Shown: positions 63,078 through 64,000 of the stretch, piece after piece
Numbering within the stretch: the stretch's first letter is position 1
Layout of the letters: each line of letters opens with the position of its first letter
Source of the DNA: Aureimonas ureilytica DSM 18598 = NBRC 106430
Lineage (GTDB): Bacteria > Pseudomonadota > Alphaproteobacteria > Rhizobiales > Rhizobiaceae
Direction of reading: 5' to 3'
NCBI RefSeq assembly: GCF_000382705.1
Contig: NZ_ARQE01000007.1
Location: 208,181-272,180 of the forward strand
Length of the DNA stretch: 64,000 bases
The notes under the pieces: model-generated
Told to the model about the DNA's origin: nothing
Seen by the model: the letters and a program-made list of their open reading frames with translations, nothing else
The model's database searches: none
Position numbers and translations under genes: made by a program

Positions 63078-63967
63078 GCCCCGCCCGCCGTCGCCAATGC
63101 ATCGAACACGTCATGAAGAAGCATGGCGTAAAGGAGCGTTTGGCGTGCCGGGTCCTGGGGCAGCACCGATCAACACAGCGCAAGGCGCCGAAGGGACGAG
63201 CTGACGATGCGGCGCTGACGGCCGACATCATCGAGTTGGCGAGACAGTATGGACGCTACGGCTACCGTCGGATCGCGGCCCTGCTGCGGGATGCCGGATG
63301 GCTGGTCAACGTGAAGCGTGTCGAGCGGATCTGGCGGCAGGAAGGTCTGAAGGTGCCGGCCAGGCAGCCCAAGCGAGGGCGACTTTGGCTGAACGACGGC
63401 TCGTGCGTTCGGCTTCGGCCAGAGCGGGCGAACCACGTGTGGTCCTATGACTTCGTCGAGGGCCGAACCCACAACGGTCGCAAGTTCCGCATGCTCAATC
63501 TGATCGACGAGTTCACCCGCGAATGCCTGTGTATCCGGATCGACCGCAAGCTGAAATCCACCGACGTTATCGACGTGTTGTCGGACCTCTTCATCGTGCG
63601 CGGCGTGCCGGGGCACGTTCGCTCCGACAACGGTCCCGAGTTCATCGCCAAGGCGGTGCGCGACTGGATCACGGCGGTCGGCGCCAGGACTGCGTTCATC
63701 GAACCGGGCTCGCCTTGGGAGAACGGCTACTGTGAAAGCTTCAACTCCAAGCTCCGGGACGAACTTCTGAACGGCGAGATCTTCTACAGCCTCGCCGAGG
63801 CCCGGATCGTCATCGAGGGCTGGCGCCAGCACTACAACACGAAGCGACCGCATTCCTCGCTTGGCTACCGTCCACCGGCACCCGCCGCCGCGCCATGGCC
63901 GGCTGCGCTGCCCCAACCCGCTTCGCCGGCCACCTCAACCGTGGTCGCCAAGCCTACCATGCATTAG
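63074..63967 (+). CDS. IS3 family transposase OrfB (DDE catalytic subunit)
   Basis: A 297-residue DDE transposase starting at GTG 63074, overlapping the OrfA stop. The HTH_21-like region (YGRYGYRRIAALLRDAGW) is followed by the rve integrase core: catalytic Asp in VWSYDFVEG, second Asp in VRSDNGPEF and Glu in ENGYCESFNSKLRDE. IEGWRQHYNTKRPHSSLGYR ends it. All three acidic residues are present and the frame is open, so the element may be active. Confidence 0.95.
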   Translation: MSPARRRQCIEHVMKKHGVKERLACRVLGQHRSTQRKAPKGRADDAALTADIIELARQYGRYGYRRIAALLRDAGWLVNVKRVERIWRQEGLKVPARQPKRGRLWLNDGSCVRLRPERANHVWSYDFVEGRTHNGRKFRMLNLIDEFTRECLCIRIDRKLKSTDVIDVLSDLFIVRGVPGHVRSDNGPEFIAKAVRDWITAVGARTAFIEPGSPWENGYCESFNSKLRDELLNGEIFYSLAEARIVIEGWRQHYNTKRPHSSLGYRPPAPAAAPWPAALPQPASPATSTVVAKPTMH

Positions 63968-63976
63968 AATTGAACC

Positions 63977-64000
63977 GGGCCACCTAATGGGGGCAGGCCA
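63977..64000. repeat. IS right terminal inverted repeat
   Basis: Read on the minus strand it begins TGGCCTGCCCCC, then six bases, then TGGCCC. It stops exactly at the window edge. Confidence 0.7.

Larger units (their letters stand above)
62735..64000 (+). mobile_element. IS3 family insertion sequence, IS407-like
   Basis: A 1266-base element with two overlapping transposase frames. The left end TGGTCTGCCCCC (62735-62746) plus TGGCCC (62754-62759) matches, in inverse orientation, the right end (63989-64000 and 63977-63982), with one mismatch in the outer 12 bases. Ends TG...CA and C-runs are typical of the IS407 subgroup. The right end coincides with the last base of the window, so the target duplication (expected 4 bases, left flank AAAA) cannot be checked. 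Confidence 0.85.

Overview
This is a high-GC chromosomal window whose gene families and operon styles (PAAT, CUT2 and FecCD ABC transporters, Gcl/GlxR glyoxylate genes, LysR/Lrp/LacI regulators, ATGA-coupled operons) suggest an alphaproteobacterium of the Rhizobiales/Hyphomicrobiales type, perhaps Aurantimonas/Aureimonas-like. That placement is inference from gene content; no rRNA or tRNA gene is present. Most of the window is ordinary catabolic and transport chromosome. Three lower-GC patches (about 4.0-4.7, 44.1-44.7 and 60.2-64.0 kb) carry unrecognised or mobile genes.

Layout. 0.07-6.6 kb: a type I periplasmic binding protein divergent from a LysR regulator, a FitAB-like toxin-antitoxin pair, a GNAT acetyltransferase, a possible permuted papain-fold protein, and a lysine-dehydrogenase-like enzyme divergent from an Lrp/AsnC regulator. 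6.9-23.1 kb: a large sugar-acid locus. It has a CUT2 sugar ABC transporter, an SMP-30 lactonase, L-idonate 5-dehydrogenase (idnD), a LacI/GntR-type regulator, a beta-hydroxyacid dehydrogenase, an SDR, 6-phosphogluconate dehydrogenase (gnd), gluconate 5-dehydrogenase (idnO), a PAAT-type ABC transporter, a D-2-hydroxyacid dehydrogenase and gluconokinase (gntK). Together these give a complete route L-idonate to 5-ketogluconate to gluconate to 6-phosphogluconate to ribulose-5-phosphate. Three near-identical palindromes (GTTAYCGRTAWC) precede its three transcription blocks and look like operators of the LacI-family protein encoded inside.

23.1-29.0 kb: a peptide/nickel-type ABC transporter with a fused DppB-DppC permease, divergent from an ArsR-type regulator that carries a long His-rich tail with two 26-residue repeats. 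The shared promoter region has a Zur-box-like sequence and a second inverted repeat over the regulator's promoter, so metal (probably zinc or nickel) import is the likely job. 29.1-43.8 kb: purine/allantoin and glyoxylate catabolism: glycerate kinase, malate synthase G, glxR, hyi, gcl, a LysR, an NCS1 permease, a racemase lacking one catalytic Cys, allA, allE, puuE with a degenerate UraD-like tail, and another LysR.

44.2-51.8 kb: an unknown protein, a GH63-like glycosidase coupled to a GMC oxidoreductase, an IMPACT-family protein and a Tat-exported PhoD phosphatase. 52.3-59.8 kb: siderophore uptake (binding protein, two permeases, ATPase, TonB receptor with a Fur-like box) and an AraC regulator. 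60.2-64.0 kb: an accessory end with an unknown protein, an exported ClpP-like protease with two PAN/Apple-like domains, a small RHH-like protein, and an IS3/IS407-type insertion sequence that has cut a small gene and ends at the last base of the window.
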